A stretch of DNA of 64,000 nt from Rhizobium viscosum (GCF_014873945.1 NZ_JADBEC010000002.1:1922001-1986000); one strand, 5' to 3'. Counted from the stretch's first letter, positions 1 through 8,263 are shown. The notes: generated from the letters alone by a model not told the origin. Translations and numbers: made by a program.

Positions 1-86
1 ATCGGCATTCCTTTCCTTGTGTCCGAAACGCGGCCACTTGCCGCAAACCACAGGAAGATTCTTATGGCCTGGGGCTTTCGTTCTCT

Positions 87-100
87 TTGATGGAGGTCAA
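87..100 (+). promoter_or_regulatory. FixK/FNR-type box upstream of the small gene at 163
   Basis: TTGAT-GGAG-GTCAA. The centre lies 69 bp before the ATG at 163. An activator at -41.5 would start transcription near 135 and leave a 28-nt leader with a good ribosome site. The half-sites match the FixK-class boxes before fixG and ccmI in this window. Confidence 0.65.
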
Positions 101-162
101 AGACGTCGGAATGCTACCCGCTATGCTCTGGTCCATCATGGACAACAGAGGAAGGAGCGCGC

Positions 163-450
163 ATGTTGCCGAAGTTCATCACTGCATTCCTGAAATCCTC
201 CGGAGAAACGGGTGTCGTGCTGATGGAGCACGAGGGCGCACAGCGTGTGGTCATCATCGATCGCGATGCCTTGCAGGAGATCAGCAACCCACCGCGCGCC
301 GACGAAACCAGGCTGCAGGAACATGTCGATACGATATGTGAAATCGCCGTCTCAAAGATGCGCCTGCAGCCGCAGTCGTCATTTTCCCGGATACGGGTGT
401 CGAAGGACGACATCGAGGCGTGGAAGGCGTCGCACGACACACTTCACTAG
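163..450 (+). CDS. Small hypothetical protein (DUF1488-like?)
   Basis: A 95-residue soluble protein with no signal peptide or membrane segment. The ATG follows GAGGAAGGAG at a good distance. The middle part (about residues 15-70) has the pattern of small DUF1488-like proteins: a beta-rich start, a DRDALQEI segment, then a helical stretch with acidic residues. That family link is from memory and tentative. A FixK/FNR-type box sits 69 bp upstream, so the gene probably belongs to the low-oxygen regulon. It is convergent with nnrR. No catalytic motif is visible. Confidence 0.6.
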   Translation: MLPKFITAFLKSSGETGVVLMEHEGAQRVVIIDRDALQEISNPPRADETRLQEHVDTICEIAVSKMRLQPQSSFSRIRVSKDDIEAWKASHDTLH

Positions 451-459
451 GACAAGTCG

Positions 460-484
460 AGCCGAGCCGTGATCGGGCTCGGCT
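460..484. terminator. Hairpin between convergent genes
   Basis: AGCCGAGCC and GGCTCGGCT pair as a perfect 9-bp stem around a 7-nt loop, between the end of the small gene (450) and the end of nnrR (519). No clear T-run follows on either strand, so it may be a weak or bidirectional terminator. Confidence 0.45.
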
Positions 485-518
485 TCAACCCTTTCCGGGC
501 AGGTGCATAGCGCGGCCG

Positions 519-1214
519 CTAATCGCTCTCGCCTTCCGCGAGCCTCAGAAGACGCTGCGGATCGGTGACCGTCAGCTTCTGCCGGCCGCCTTCGACAATG
601 CCTTTGCCTTCCCAGGCACTCAGGATGCGCGACACTGTATGCAACGTCGTGCCCGTCATTTCAGCAATATCCTGCCGAGATATCGGGAAATCGATTTTGA
701 TCCCGGTTCCCACCGCTTTGCCGGCCTGTTTGGACAGGCGCAGCACGGCGTGGGCAACCCGCTTTTCCACTTCTTCCGTCGACATCTCGCGGATGCGCGT
801 GTGCGCTTCCTCAAGCCGCTGGCCGATCGTCTGCATCGCAGTCATTGCCAGTCGAGGGTTTTGTTCGACGAACCGCGACCACATGTCGGTTGGCCATCCG
901 AGAATGAGGCTTTCCGCTGCGGCCGTGGCCGTTCCCGGATAGTCCTGCCGGCGCAACGCCATGGCGAAGCCGAACAGGTCGCCCGGATGGACCATCCTGA
1001 CGATGATCTGCTGGCCGTCATGCGTGACCTGGGTGACTTTGAGCCTGCCGTGCAGCAGCAGGAAGAACGATTTCGCGGCAGCTCCCTGCTCGAAAACCGC
1101 ATCGCCCTGGGCGATGCGGCGCGGTGTGGCGTGCTCGAGCATGACGTCGAGATCGGCATCCGTCATGCGCTCGAAAAGCGGCAGTGACTTCAAAACTGTA
1201 CGGTCAACCTTCAT
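519..1214 (-). CDS. nnrR: NnrR, Crp/Fnr-family nitric oxide-responsive regulator
   Basis: A 231-residue Crp/Fnr protein. Residues 10-120 form a cyclic-nucleotide-type sensor barrel without the N-terminal cysteines of FNR; the C-terminus carries a winged helix-turn-helix (ISRQDIAEMTG, then TLHTVSR). The family activates nir and nor genes in response to NO. FNR and FixK have Glu three residues before the Ser-Arg pair, while this protein has His (TLHTVSR). That may explain the CGCAA half-sites before norC, norE and nnrS. The start overlaps the end of nirV by 11 bp, so it is probably translated from a nirV-nnrR message. Assignment rests on sequence pattern plus position beside nirK-nirV. Confidence 0.88.
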   Translation of the reverse strand: MKVDRTVLKSLPLFERMTDADLDVMLEHATPRRIAQGDAVFEQGAAAKSFFLLLHGRLKVTQVTHDGQQIIVRMVHPGDLFGFAMALRRQDYPGTATAAAESLILGWPTDMWSRFVEQNPRLAMTAMQTIGQRLEEAHTRIREMSTEEVEKRVAHAVLRLSKQAGKAVGTGIKIDFPISRQDIAEMTGTTLHTVSRILSAWEGKGIVEGGRQKLTVTDPQRLLRLAEGESD

Positions 1215-2166
1215 CGTCGTCCCGCTGAACCCCTCTGAAATTGGCGCTGCCGATCATATCGGCCACGGCGCGGCGCGTGAAGTCTTCGATGCTCTCGACG
1301 AAGTTCGGCCGCCGGACGAGCCGGAAACCGAGATTGTCGGGCGGGCTGCCGACCGAGCATCCGCCACCCTTGGGGTTTCTCACAAAGGTGCTCATCGGAG
1401 CGCGATGCCTGCCGGCGGCAATCATGATGCCGCAGTCTGCCGGGTCGGGCTCGTCGATGACAGCCTCCTTCTCGAGGTCGATGCGCTTATTGCAGGTCGA
1501 GGTCCATTCCCAGATGTTTCCGCCGAAATCGACAAGGCCGGTCTGGCTCACGCCGAACGATCCCTTCGGCTGTGGCGCGGGATCGCTCGAGGCTGTGCGT
1601 CGCGCCTCGCGTTCATAGTCTGCAAGCCAGCGCAGCGCAGGGTTTTTGCTGTCGGCGTCGATGCCGAGCGCATCGTCGGGAAAACGGTCGGCTGCAGCGT
1701 AGGCGAGTTCGAAGTCGGTCGGAAGTTGCCAATGTTCGCCCGTCTTCTGCGATAGCCAGTTCGCGTAGCGCAGCGCGTCTTCGTAGCTGACGCCGGTGAC
1801 CGGCATGTCTTCGCCTGAGATCGGGCTTCGCCCTTCCGGTTCAGGGCAGACGCCGTCGGCCACGCAACTGTCGTACTCGGAAAGGCTGGTCTGATATCTC
1901 ATGATCGTCAGGGGCATCCGGACGTGCGCCGTCCGCTTCGGTGCATCGACTGCCAGGCCGTTGCGGAAATATTCGGTCGCGTCACGGTACTGGAATTCAT
2001 GGGGTGCAATGGCAACAACCTCGGGAGCGGCAAATGCGCCGTTGCGCCGTCCGATGTTCACGAATCCGGCCTCAATCGCAAGCGCTGCGGAAAGGACCGC
2101 AAGAAGCGCAAGCGGAAGTGCGATCGAAATGCCGGAAACTCCTGCAGTCTCGGCGTGCGGTGTCAT
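1204..2166 (-). CDS. nirV: NirV, formylglycine-generating-enzyme-like protein
   Basis: A 320-residue protein with an N-terminal hydrophobic segment (about residues 14-34, signal anchor) and a sulfatase-modifying-factor/FGE fold. Visible signatures are the VTGVSYEDALRYANWL region, GGNIWEW, and a GGGCSVGSPPDNLGFRLVR-type C-terminal motif. NirV commonly follows nirK; its role in maturing or supporting nitrite reductase is unsettled. The start is preceded by AAAAGGAC. A strong hairpin separates it from nirK (83-bp gap), so it may be expressed below nirK. Its last codons overlap the nnrR start. Confidence 0.88.
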   Translation of the reverse strand: MTPHAETAGVSGISIALPLALLAVLSAALAIEAGFVNIGRRNGAFAAPEVVAIAPHEFQYRDATEYFRNGLAVDAPKRTAHVRMPLTIMRYQTSLSEYDSCVADGVCPEPEGRSPISGEDMPVTGVSYEDALRYANWLSQKTGEHWQLPTDFELAYAAADRFPDDALGIDADSKNPALRWLADYEREARRTASSDPAPQPKGSFGVSQTGLVDFGGNIWEWTSTCNKRIDLEKEAVIDEPDPADCGIMIAAGRHRAPMSTFVRNPKGGGCSVGSPPDNLGFRLVRRPNFVESIEDFTRRAVADMIGSANFRGVQRDDDEG

Positions 2167-2196
2167 GTCCTTTTCGCAATATGCGCCCCCTTTTTA

Positions 2197-2238
2197 AAGA
2201 AAACATACTGTGCAGGCCGCCCTCACGGCCTGCACAGT
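2197..2238 (-). terminator. Intrinsic terminator/attenuator between nirK and nirV
   Basis: ACTGTGCAGGCCG and CGGCCTGCACAGT form a perfect 13-bp stem with a 6-nt loop (2207-2238). On the minus strand it is followed by a T-rich tract (TTTTCTTT). It sits just after the nirK stop. Partial read-through would give much nirK and less nirV-nnrR message. Confidence 0.8.
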
Positions 2239-2249
2239 CCCCATCAAGG

Positions 2250-3395
2250 TCAGCTGGCCGACGGCGACTTCACCGAAGTCATCAGATCGTCGTTCCAGTC
2301 CCCGGTGACCTTGAAGTGGGCAGCCGCACCGAGTTCGAAAGCCTCGATGAGGTTGTGGTTCACGTAGGCGTAGATGCCCGGTTGGGCGAAGGTGTAGAGT
2401 GCCGCGCCCGCCGTGCCGCCCGGGATGAACCAGGTCTCCTGATCTATGTCGGGCACGTTTGCAAATTTGCCGGTCGCCCAGACATATTCGCCATGGCCGC
2501 CGATGAGGTGCGGTCGCGTATCGCGGTTGGCCTGCGAGTGCACGATGAGCACAGTTTCGCCAACCTTGGCCGTCATCGCATTCTCGCCCGTTAGCGCACC
2601 GACGGCGCCGTTGAAGACGATGTGGGTCGGGGTCAGCGTCTTCATGACGGCAAGCGTGTCCTCATAGGCCTCGCCGGGGCTGTCATATTTTTTGAATTTG
2701 CCGTTCTCGTCGCGCGGGATGTAGAAGTCCTGCTCGCCGACATAGTAGATCCTGTCGTAAGTGAGGGGCTTTCCGTGGCCATCGGTCAGACCTCCGCGCG
2801 GAAGAACCATGATTGCGCCGTTCATGCCCGACGTGACATGCCAGGGTACCATGCCGGGAGGCGCGCAGTGATAGACGAAGACGCCTGCCTTCGTCGCCTT
2901 GAAGCGCAGGACGGTGCTTTCGCCGGGGCCGACGACCGTCAATGCGCCGCCGCCAAGCCCGCCGGTTGCGGCGTGGAAGTCGATATTGTGCTGCATCGTG
3001 TTCGTTTCAGGATTGATCAGCGTCAGTTCCACATAATCGTCCTGGTGGACGACCATCAGCGGGCCGGGCACCGAACCGTCGAACGTCATCGCGTTCACTT
3101 CGGTGCCGTCCTTGTCGAGCACCATCCTCTTTTCCTGAATGGTCAGCGTGAATTCCTTGATCTTCGCGCCACCCTCGGCTTTCTGGCTGTGGGGGTGTAC
3201 GAAAGGCGGCTTGACCAACTCGACCTTCTCGCGCTGAAGCTTGGTGAAGTCGACGGTCGGCGCCTTCTTGGGCGCGTTCACTGCCACCACCTCCTCGGCA
3301 TGGGCGTTATTGGCGATGATGATGGGCGTCAGCGCTCCTGCGACAGCAGCGCCCGTAAGCATCGTGCGACGGGTCATTTGCAGAGTATTCGTCAT
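2250..3395 (-). CDS. nirK: Copper-containing nitrite reductase NirK precursor
   Basis: A 381-residue periplasmic enzyme that reduces nitrite to NO with electrons from pseudoazurin or a c-type cytochrome. The N-terminus is a Tat-type signal (RRTMLTG, hydrophobic run, cleavage near AHA). Two cupredoxin domains follow. Type 1 copper ligands are visible in QHNIDFH, the YHCAPPGMVPWH loop and SGMNG; type 2 and catalytic residues in NIDFH, RPHLIGGHGE and YVNHN. The start at 3395 is supported by GGAG upstream and places the signal peptide first; the frame stays open further upstream but that extension is not signal-like. Length matches the family. Confidence 0.96.
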   Translation of the reverse strand: MTNTLQMTRRTMLTGAAVAGALTPIIIANNAHAEEVVAVNAPKKAPTVDFTKLQREKVELVKPPFVHPHSQKAEGGAKIKEFTLTIQEKRMVLDKDGTEVNAMTFDGSVPGPLMVVHQDDYVELTLINPETNTMQHNIDFHAATGGLGGGALTVVGPGESTVLRFKATKAGVFVYHCAPPGMVPWHVTSGMNGAIMVLPRGGLTDGHGKPLTYDRIYYVGEQDFYIPRDENGKFKKYDSPGEAYEDTLAVMKTLTPTHIVFNGAVGALTGENAMTAKVGETVLIVHSQANRDTRPHLIGGHGEYVWATGKFANVPDIDQETWFIPGGTAGAALYTFAQPGIYAYVNHNLIEAFELGAAAHFKVTGDWNDDLMTSVKSPSAS

Positions 3396-3473
3396 TTCTA
3401 ATCTCCTGTAGTCGAAGCGCGAGCGCGTGCCGCTCGGTCGAGAAGGAAGGTAGTAGAAACCCCGCTGGACTCT

Positions 3474-3487
3474 TTGATTTGGAGCAA
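3474..3487 (-). promoter_or_regulatory. FNR/NnrR-type box for nirK
   Basis: TTGAT-TTGG-AGCAA, centred 85 bp before the nirK ATG. An activator at -41.5 would place the minus-strand start near 3439, a 44-nt leader. One half-site is FixK/FNR type and the other deviates (AGCAA). Confidence 0.7.
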
Positions 3488-3496
3488 ACTGACTGT

Positions 3497-3510
3497 TTGT
3501 GTCAGCGCAA
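3497..3510 (+). promoter_or_regulatory. NnrR-type box in nirK-nnrS intergenic region
   Basis: TTGTG-TCAG-CGCAA. The half-sites are identical to those of the box upstream of norE at 15943. It may serve nnrS (predicted start near 3545) or nirK. Confidence 0.6.
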
Positions 3511-3527
3511 AGTTCTGCCGCCGCTAT

Positions 3528-3541
3528 TTGCGTAATCTCAA
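3528..3541 (+). promoter_or_regulatory. NnrR-type box upstream of nnrS
   Basis: TTGCG-TAAT-CTCAA, third FNR-like 14-mer in a 70-bp stretch. The centre predicts a plus-strand start near 3576, 20 nt ahead of the nnrS ATG. Confidence 0.55.
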
Positions 3542-3595
3542 CGACTACCCCGACAATCCTTTGCATTGCTGTGTCGTCAATTTGGAGACACGGAA

Positions 3596-4813
3596 ATGAA
3601 AAACACTTCGGATGCCGCACGAGATCTTCCGCGCGGCATGTCGCGAACCGGACCGGTGCTCTTCTCCTACGGCTTCCGGCCCTTCTTTCTGGCATCGGCG
3701 CTCTGGGCCATCGCAAGCATAGACCTATGGATGGCCTATCTCAGCTTCGGCGTCCCTGTCGCATCGCACTACGGGACATTGTATTGGCATGCGCACGAGA
3801 TGCTCTTCGGTTTCGCGCCCGCGGTTCTGGCCGGCTTCCTGCTGACGGCGATCCCGAACTGGACCGGACGCCTGCCGATCGCCGGCAGGCCGCTGGCGGT
3901 GCTGTTTGCGATCTGGTGCGCAGGCCGTATCACCATGCTGTTCAGTGGCTCGATTGGGATCGTCCTGGCCGTCGCCGTCGACAGCCTGTTCCTGCCGGTG
4001 ATGCTCCTTGTCTGTGCGCGCGAGGTCGTGGCTGGAAGAAAATGGAAGGATTTGAAGGTCATCGCCGGGCTTTTCATCCTTTCGCTTGCCAATGTGCTCT
4101 TCCACATCGAGGTCATCGAGGGCGAAGGTCCGGAACTTGCGATACGTTTCGGGATCGGTGCCTACGTGCTGCTCGTGACGATCGTCGGCGGCCGGATTCT
4201 GCCGAGCTTCACCCGCAACTGGATCAATCAGTTCGGCCGTACGGACTTTCCGGTGCCGTATAACAGTTTCGATGCGGCAACCATCATTATCGGTGCGGTC
4301 GTGCTTGTCCTGTGGGCGTGCGCACCGGGCTCGACGGCAACGTGCGGGACGGCGGGTGTCGCGGCGGTCCTCAACATGATCAGGGTCGTTCGCTGGCATG
4401 GCTGGACCACCTGGCCGGAACCCATCCTGTTCGTTCTGCACGCAACCTTCTTATTCGTACCGCTCGGTTTTGCCGCCATCTCACTTCAAGCCGCCGGGTG
4501 GCTGCCCGACGTGGCCGTGCTGCATGTCTTTGCGATCGGTACGATTGCAATGATGATGCTTGCCGTGATGACGCGGGCAACGCGCGGCCATACCGGACGG
4601 AAACTGAAATCAAGCCGGATGACCAATGTATCTTACGTCCTGCTTGGCTGCATTGCGCTCGTCCGGCCGCTTGCCGAGCTCGTCCCGGCGCTGAGCACCG
4701 AGATTCTGGCGGTGGCAGCGCTCGGCTGGACGGCAGCCTTCGGATTATTCGTGGTGGAACATGCGCCGCTCTTGTGGTCGGGACGCAAGCCTCTGGCGAT
4801 GAAGAGAGGGTGA
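3596..4813 (+). CDS. nnrS: NnrS-family heme/copper membrane protein
   Basis: A 405-residue polytopic membrane protein (about 12 hydrophobic segments). Family hallmarks are the FSYGFRPFF start, YWHAHEMLFGFAPAVLAGFLLTA, a GGRILPSFTRNW loop and a late MTRATRGHTGR motif. NnrS proteins are NO-induced inner-membrane proteins that relieve nitrosative stress; those studied bind heme and copper. The start at 3596 has GGAGACACGGAA upstream; a start 30 bp earlier lacks a ribosome site. Divergent from nirK across a region with three FNR-like boxes. Confidence 0.92.
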   Translation: MKNTSDAARDLPRGMSRTGPVLFSYGFRPFFLASALWAIASIDLWMAYLSFGVPVASHYGTLYWHAHEMLFGFAPAVLAGFLLTAIPNWTGRLPIAGRPLAVLFAIWCAGRITMLFSGSIGIVLAVAVDSLFLPVMLLVCAREVVAGRKWKDLKVIAGLFILSLANVLFHIEVIEGEGPELAIRFGIGAYVLLVTIVGGRILPSFTRNWINQFGRTDFPVPYNSFDAATIIIGAVVLVLWACAPGSTATCGTAGVAAVLNMIRVVRWHGWTTWPEPILFVLHATFLFVPLGFAAISLQAAGWLPDVAVLHVFAIGTIAMMMLAVMTRATRGHTGRKLKSSRMTNVSYVLLGCIALVRPLAELVPALSTEILAVAALGWTAAFGLFVVEHAPLLWSGRKPLAMKRG

Positions 4814-4963
4814 TCATGGCCAAAGTGCGCACGCTAGAGGCTCGGAGGCGAGAGGCCGTTGGCTATGACGATCCTCACATAGCCAACCGACATCGAGAAC
4901 GTGATCGATCATCCTGGGCACATGAAAAATTTCAACGATCCGCAGATGGTCGCTTGCACCCTC

Positions 4964-4995
4964 AAAACCCTCGCGCCAGGCTTATGGCGCGAGGG
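4964..4995 (-). terminator. Intrinsic terminator downstream of the CBS gene
   Basis: CCCTCGCGCCA and TGGCGCGAGGG pair perfectly (11 bp, 6-nt loop). On the minus strand the stem is followed by TTTT, so it ends the CBS-protein message; it may also stop nnrS read-through. The remaining sequence from 4814 to 5055 shows no gene. Confidence 0.75.
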
Positions 4996-5055
4996 ATTGA
5001 ATGAGCGGATGGCGGCCAGCAGGCCGGCAGTTTTGCCGTGGAGCGGCGCAGGCCG

Positions 5056-5493
5056 TTAGTGGGCTGTCTGCGAATGCGCGCCGCCGCGTTGCGAGATGCC
5101 ACCCAGCGCCTTGCCTGTTTCCTTGGCACTGCCTTTCATGGCGAGATCGCCAAGCGAGATGATGCCAACGAGCCGCTTTTTTCGGCTCAGCACCGGCAAG
5201 CGCCGGACACGAAGATCGCCCATATTATGAAGAACGTCTTCCACGTCTTCGTCCTCGAAGCAGTATTTGACATCGGTACTCATTACATCCCGTACCTTCG
5301 TCTTCGGGCCTCTTCCCTCTGCCACGCCGCGGATGGCGATGTCACGATCGGTGATCATGCCGACCAACCGGTCATTCTCACCCACCGGAAGAATCCCTGT
5401 GTCGAGACGTCCCATCATTAAGGCGACATCCTGCAATGTCTGCTCCGGATCAGTGATCTGGACATTTGTGGTCATGCAATTGCTGATTTTCAT
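5056..5493 (-). CDS. CBS-domain pair protein
   Basis: A 145-residue protein made almost entirely of two CBS motifs (about residues 8-62 and 73-125, each with a GxITxxD- or GIISLGD-type end). CBS pairs bind adenine nucleotides and act as energy-state modules. The start at 5493 is chosen because GGGAGG precedes it and residue 1 opens directly into the first CBS repeat; the upstream open frame has no such site. It ends in a Gly/His-rich tail. A second CBS protein (36995) lies in the same low-oxygen region. A degenerate FNR-like 14-mer is present at 5612-5625. Partner unknown. Confidence 0.8.
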   Translation of the reverse strand: MKISNCMTTNVQITDPEQTLQDVALMMGRLDTGILPVGENDRLVGMITDRDIAIRGVAEGRGPKTKVRDVMSTDVKYCFEDEDVEDVLHNMGDLRVRRLPVLSRKKRLVGIISLGDLAMKGSAKETGKALGGISQRGGAHSQTAH

Positions 5494-5673
5494 GATAGCC
5501 TCCCTCGCACTGCCCGCGCCGAGTAGCTTGGGCTGAAAACAATCAACGCGCACCGGTCGGAAACGTTCCGGACACGAGCCCGGCCGTCGTGCAAAGCTCG
5601 CTTCGCAGTTATGGCGGAGCATCAAATCGACCAATTGCCTGAGCGCAGAGCCGTCGGTTCCGGATCGGGTCGA

Positions 5674-5991
5674 TCATCTTCGACGATGTCGGGCGCGCGT
5701 GCCTTCGGGCGTCATGCCCGAAAATCGCATTTCTTCGCTGAGCACGCAGCCGTCCTCGCTGACAACAGCAATCCAGACCCGATTGCCGATGCGGACCGAA
5801 AGACGTCGCGTGCCGACGTCGTCACCGGCACCGATCTCCACTCTCGAGCGGACAAAACCCCGACGCAGATGATCCATGAGGAGGTCGGGCGTAAGGCCGA
5901 AGCGCTCGGCGAGCACAATAGCGTCGACGACGGGACTACCGTCTGTCTCAGTTCCAAACAGGCTTCCCTTGTCGGCACTACTTTCGTTCAT
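5674..5991 (-). CDS. DUF6522-like small protein
   Basis: A 105-residue soluble protein. The core pattern (VVDAIVLAERFGL, then LLMDHLRRGFVRSR, then a VRIGNRVWIAVV strand and a CVLSEEMRF end) resembles the DUF6522 family found beside denitrification genes; this match is from memory. The start at 5991 follows GGAAAAGG; the upstream extension in the same frame is unlikely. It is the last gene of the minus-strand run that begins at 8563. No metal-binding or catalytic signature is clear. Confidence 0.65.
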   Translation of the reverse strand: MNESSADKGSLFGTETDGSPVVDAIVLAERFGLTPDLLMDHLRRGFVRSRVEIGAGDDVGTRRLSVRIGNRVWIAVVSEDGCVLSEEMRFSGMTPEGTRARHRRR

Positions 5992-6086
5992 CGGCCTTTT
6001 CCTATCAAAAGGGGGATCGGCTGACGCAATCTTGCTTGTCGGGCGACCGGTCCGCCATGCCACGCAAAAGCCGTCACTGCAGAGAA

Positions 6087-6392
6087 TCACGTCTTCGGCA
6101 GATCGAAGAGCGATATCAGGTCCGGCGACCAGGCTGGCTCGTAGACGAGGTCGACAACAGCCTGTCTTACGCCGGCAATGTTTTCAACGCGCTGACGTGC
6201 CGCGTCTGCAATATAGCCCGACGCCGGACAGAAGCGGGTGGTCGTGGTCATCTTGATCTTCACGACAGCAGGTTCGGCGACGTCGATTTCGTAGACCAGG
6301 CCGAGATCGACGATACTCGTTCCCATTTCGGGATCTTCTATCTCGCGCAACGCATCGCGTACGTCCTCTTCCGTAACGTCAGGCGCCGGCAT
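6087..6392 (-). CDS. MIP18/SufT-like iron-sulfur assembly factor (DUF59)
   Basis: A 101-residue protein with the DUF59/MIP18 signature: REIEDPEMGTSIVDLGLVYEIDV near the N-terminus, KIKMTTTTRFCPASGYI in the middle with a single cysteine, and VVDLVYEPAWSPDLIS near the end (the WxP motif). Relatives such as SufT and PaaD-type proteins help mature Fe-S enzymes. The start overlaps the end of the upstream double-DUF2249 gene by 14 bp, so the two are translationally linked. Its place in a NO-respiration operon suggests a role in building or repairing NO-sensitive metal centres (inference). Confidence 0.85.
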   Translation of the reverse strand: MPAPDVTEEDVRDALREIEDPEMGTSIVDLGLVYEIDVAEPAVVKIKMTTTTRFCPASGYIADAARQRVENIAGVRQAVVDLVYEPAWSPDLISLFDLPKT

Positions 6393-6906
6393 CGTTCTGG
6401 CCTCCCGCGGTCGTCCTGATCATAATCCGGTAGGTCTTGCCGGACGAATCGAAATTGCCGATCCATTCGTGGCCCCGTGCTTTCAATTCGTTGAAGAGGA
6501 AGACAGGTTCCCGGTTGAGAAGGGCAAACAGAACCTCGCCGTTTTCCATGGTCTCCAGCCGGGAGAGAATGCGCTCCATCGGCTCCGGCGGGGCGAGATC
6601 GGTCAGGTCGAGATTCCACACCGGCTCGGGCCAGACTGCTTCCGTGGTGGCGACGGCGGGTTCCGATCTTTGAATGGGCTTGTTCGGGATGAAATCGATT
6701 TCCCAGTCATCATCAGCCAGACGTTTTGCGACATGTGAATAGCCGCGCTTTTCAAGTTGGCGGATCAAAGGGACGGGCTCGAATATTGCGCGCAGCGTCA
6801 GACCCTCATCGGGATCGAGGCCGGCGAACGTGTCCATAATGAGCTGGAATGGCATGCCGCCATCGCGCAGGATCTGTCGGACGTCGAGTTCACGGAATTG
6901 AACCAT
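6379..6906 (-). CDS. Tandem DUF2249 protein
   Basis: A 175-residue protein holding two copies of the DUF2249 fold (about residues 3-75 and 95-168). Each copy has an LDVR or LDLT opening, a DGGMPFQLIM or EPMERIL helix, and a hydrophobic strand before a WxxxF-like end (DWEIDFIP, HEWIGNF). DUF2249 is TusA/SirA-like and common next to nnrS, hemerythrin and nir genes; no function is proven. The start at 6906 is set by AGAGGTAA upstream. It overlaps the membrane-protein gene by 17 bp and the MIP18 gene by 14 bp. Confidence 0.8.
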   Translation of the reverse strand: MVQFRELDVRQILRDGGMPFQLIMDTFAGLDPDEGLTLRAIFEPVPLIRQLEKRGYSHVAKRLADDDWEIDFIPNKPIQRSEPAVATTEAVWPEPVWNLDLTDLAPPEPMERILSRLETMENGEVLFALLNREPVFLFNELKARGHEWIGNFDSSGKTYRIMIRTTAGGQNDAGA

Positions 6907-8263
6907 TGGCGTTACCTCTGTGGTTAGCGGCGACGAACAGCGCCGGCTTGTGAAATGGTGCGCTCTTGATCCGGGGAGGCACGTTCGCGAGCGTGCGGGC
7001 AAGAACCAGCTCGACGATGAGAGCGAAGGTCGATGCGGTTTGAACAACCGCAAACATGCGAAAACCTACGTCAGATCCAAGGCAGAGCGTGATCGCGGCG
7101 CCGACCACCGAAAGGTAGAAAAGGCCAAGCCAGACGCCGGCCCGGCGCCCATTGACGAGTTCGCCGAGCTTAGGGGTCGGTCTGCGGCCGAGAAGAGGCC
7201 CGAAGGCCTCGATCCAGGTGAGAAAAGGAACGATCTTCAGGAGCTGAGCGAGACCGAAGCCGGTGAGCCAGCCGAACACGAAGAGATAGACGATCGCCGA
7301 CACGATACGTGTCTCGGCATGGAGGAACAGGGACAACGCAAGAAGGGAGACGGAGAGGCCGAGCATCGCAAAGGCCGGCAATGATCCCAACGTATTCAGC
7401 TCGAGCGCCGGACGGCGTCTGGCGCGATATGTCCCGCAAATTTCGAAGAGGTAGGCAGCAACGATCAGCGCAAACAGTACCGCGGCCGACAGGAACGCGG
7501 CGCGCGCAAAACCGGGTGCGAAGGCGGCGGAGATCGCTGCGGTTGACAGGAGGAGGACCGCCAGCGTGCTCGATCGGCGAATGAGCTGCGCCCTGCGCAT
7601 ATCGTTGGACAGCAGGAACATCGGAAGCAACTTGTAGCTGACGCCGATCGCCGCAAAAGTCATCCAACCGCCGAGGCCGAAACTCGCATGAAAAGCGACC
7701 GCATCCATGCCATAGGCGACGATTTCGGGTGCTTCTACCTGGCCGGAGATCGTCAACGCAAACAGGGCGCCGAAGGCCGTCGTGATGAGCAGGCATCCGA
7801 TACCGACGAGAACGATTAGGGAGGCGGCATGCACGTGTCTTCCCCGCCAGAGTAGAGCAGACAACGATAGCGAAGCAGCGGCGATGGAGACTGAAATCGT
7901 GGTGGACGCCGCAATCATGACCGGGCCGGCCGCAAAGGAACCGAGGCTGATCAGGTGAAAACCCAGCATGAGAAGTGCTGGGCCGGCGACCATGCCGGCA
8001 AAAATGATCAGATCGAAGCGACTGGCTGGTCTGTCACTGCCTGTCAAGACCGGCGCGAACTGAAGCAACGATCCGATCATCAGAAGCAAAAGCCATCCGA
8101 GCGTCACGGCATGCACGATGGCAAGCGCTCCCGGCTCGGCGACGTCAAGGGAGGGCGTCCAGACGCCTGCTGCCAGCAGGCACTCCGCCAGCAGCAGGTA
8201 AGACAGTGCCGCGCCGAAATACGACATCGTCCACCGCGACAGGGTCGTGCCCACGGGCATCAT
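6890..8263 (-). CDS. Polytopic membrane protein, NnrS/CcoN-like
   Basis: A 457-residue integral membrane protein with about 12 hydrophobic helices. Histidines within helices (AIVHAVTLGW, AFHASFGLGGW, LFLHAE) recall heme-binding subunit-I-like proteins, but the full set of ligands expected of a heme-copper oxidase is not visible. It is one of the nir/nor-linked membrane proteins often annotated as hypothetical or NnrS-like. GGAG precedes the ATG pair at 8263. It lies between two DUF2249 genes in one operon. A heme-bearing NO-response role is an inference. Confidence 0.7.
   Translation of the reverse strand: MMPVGTTLSRWTMSYFGAALSYLLLAECLLAAGVWTPSLDVAEPGALAIVHAVTLGWLLLLMIGSLLQFAPVLTGSDRPASRFDLIIFAGMVAGPALLMLGFHLISLGSFAAGPVMIAASTTISVSIAAASLSLSALLWRGRHVHAASLIVLVGIGCLLITTAFGALFALTISGQVEAPEIVAYGMDAVAFHASFGLGGWMTFAAIGVSYKLLPMFLLSNDMRRAQLIRRSSTLAVLLLSTAAISAAFAPGFARAAFLSAAVLFALIVAAYLFEICGTYRARRRPALELNTLGSLPAFAMLGLSVSLLALSLFLHAETRIVSAIVYLFVFGWLTGFGLAQLLKIVPFLTWIEAFGPLLGRRPTPKLGELVNGRRAGVWLGLFYLSVVGAAITLCLGSDVGFRMFAVVQTASTFALIVELVLARTLANVPPRIKSAPFHKPALFVAANHRGNANGSIP

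Noticed and set aside
3396..3716. N-terminal extension of nirK
   Set aside because: The frame is open, but it is arginine-rich, overlaps the nnrS start region and would put residues before a normal Tat signal; GGAG marks the ATG at 3395.
5612..5625. FNR-like 14-mer upstream of the CBS gene
   Set aside because: On the minus strand TTGAT-GCTC-CGCCA has a mismatch in the invariant CAA; kept only as a remark.
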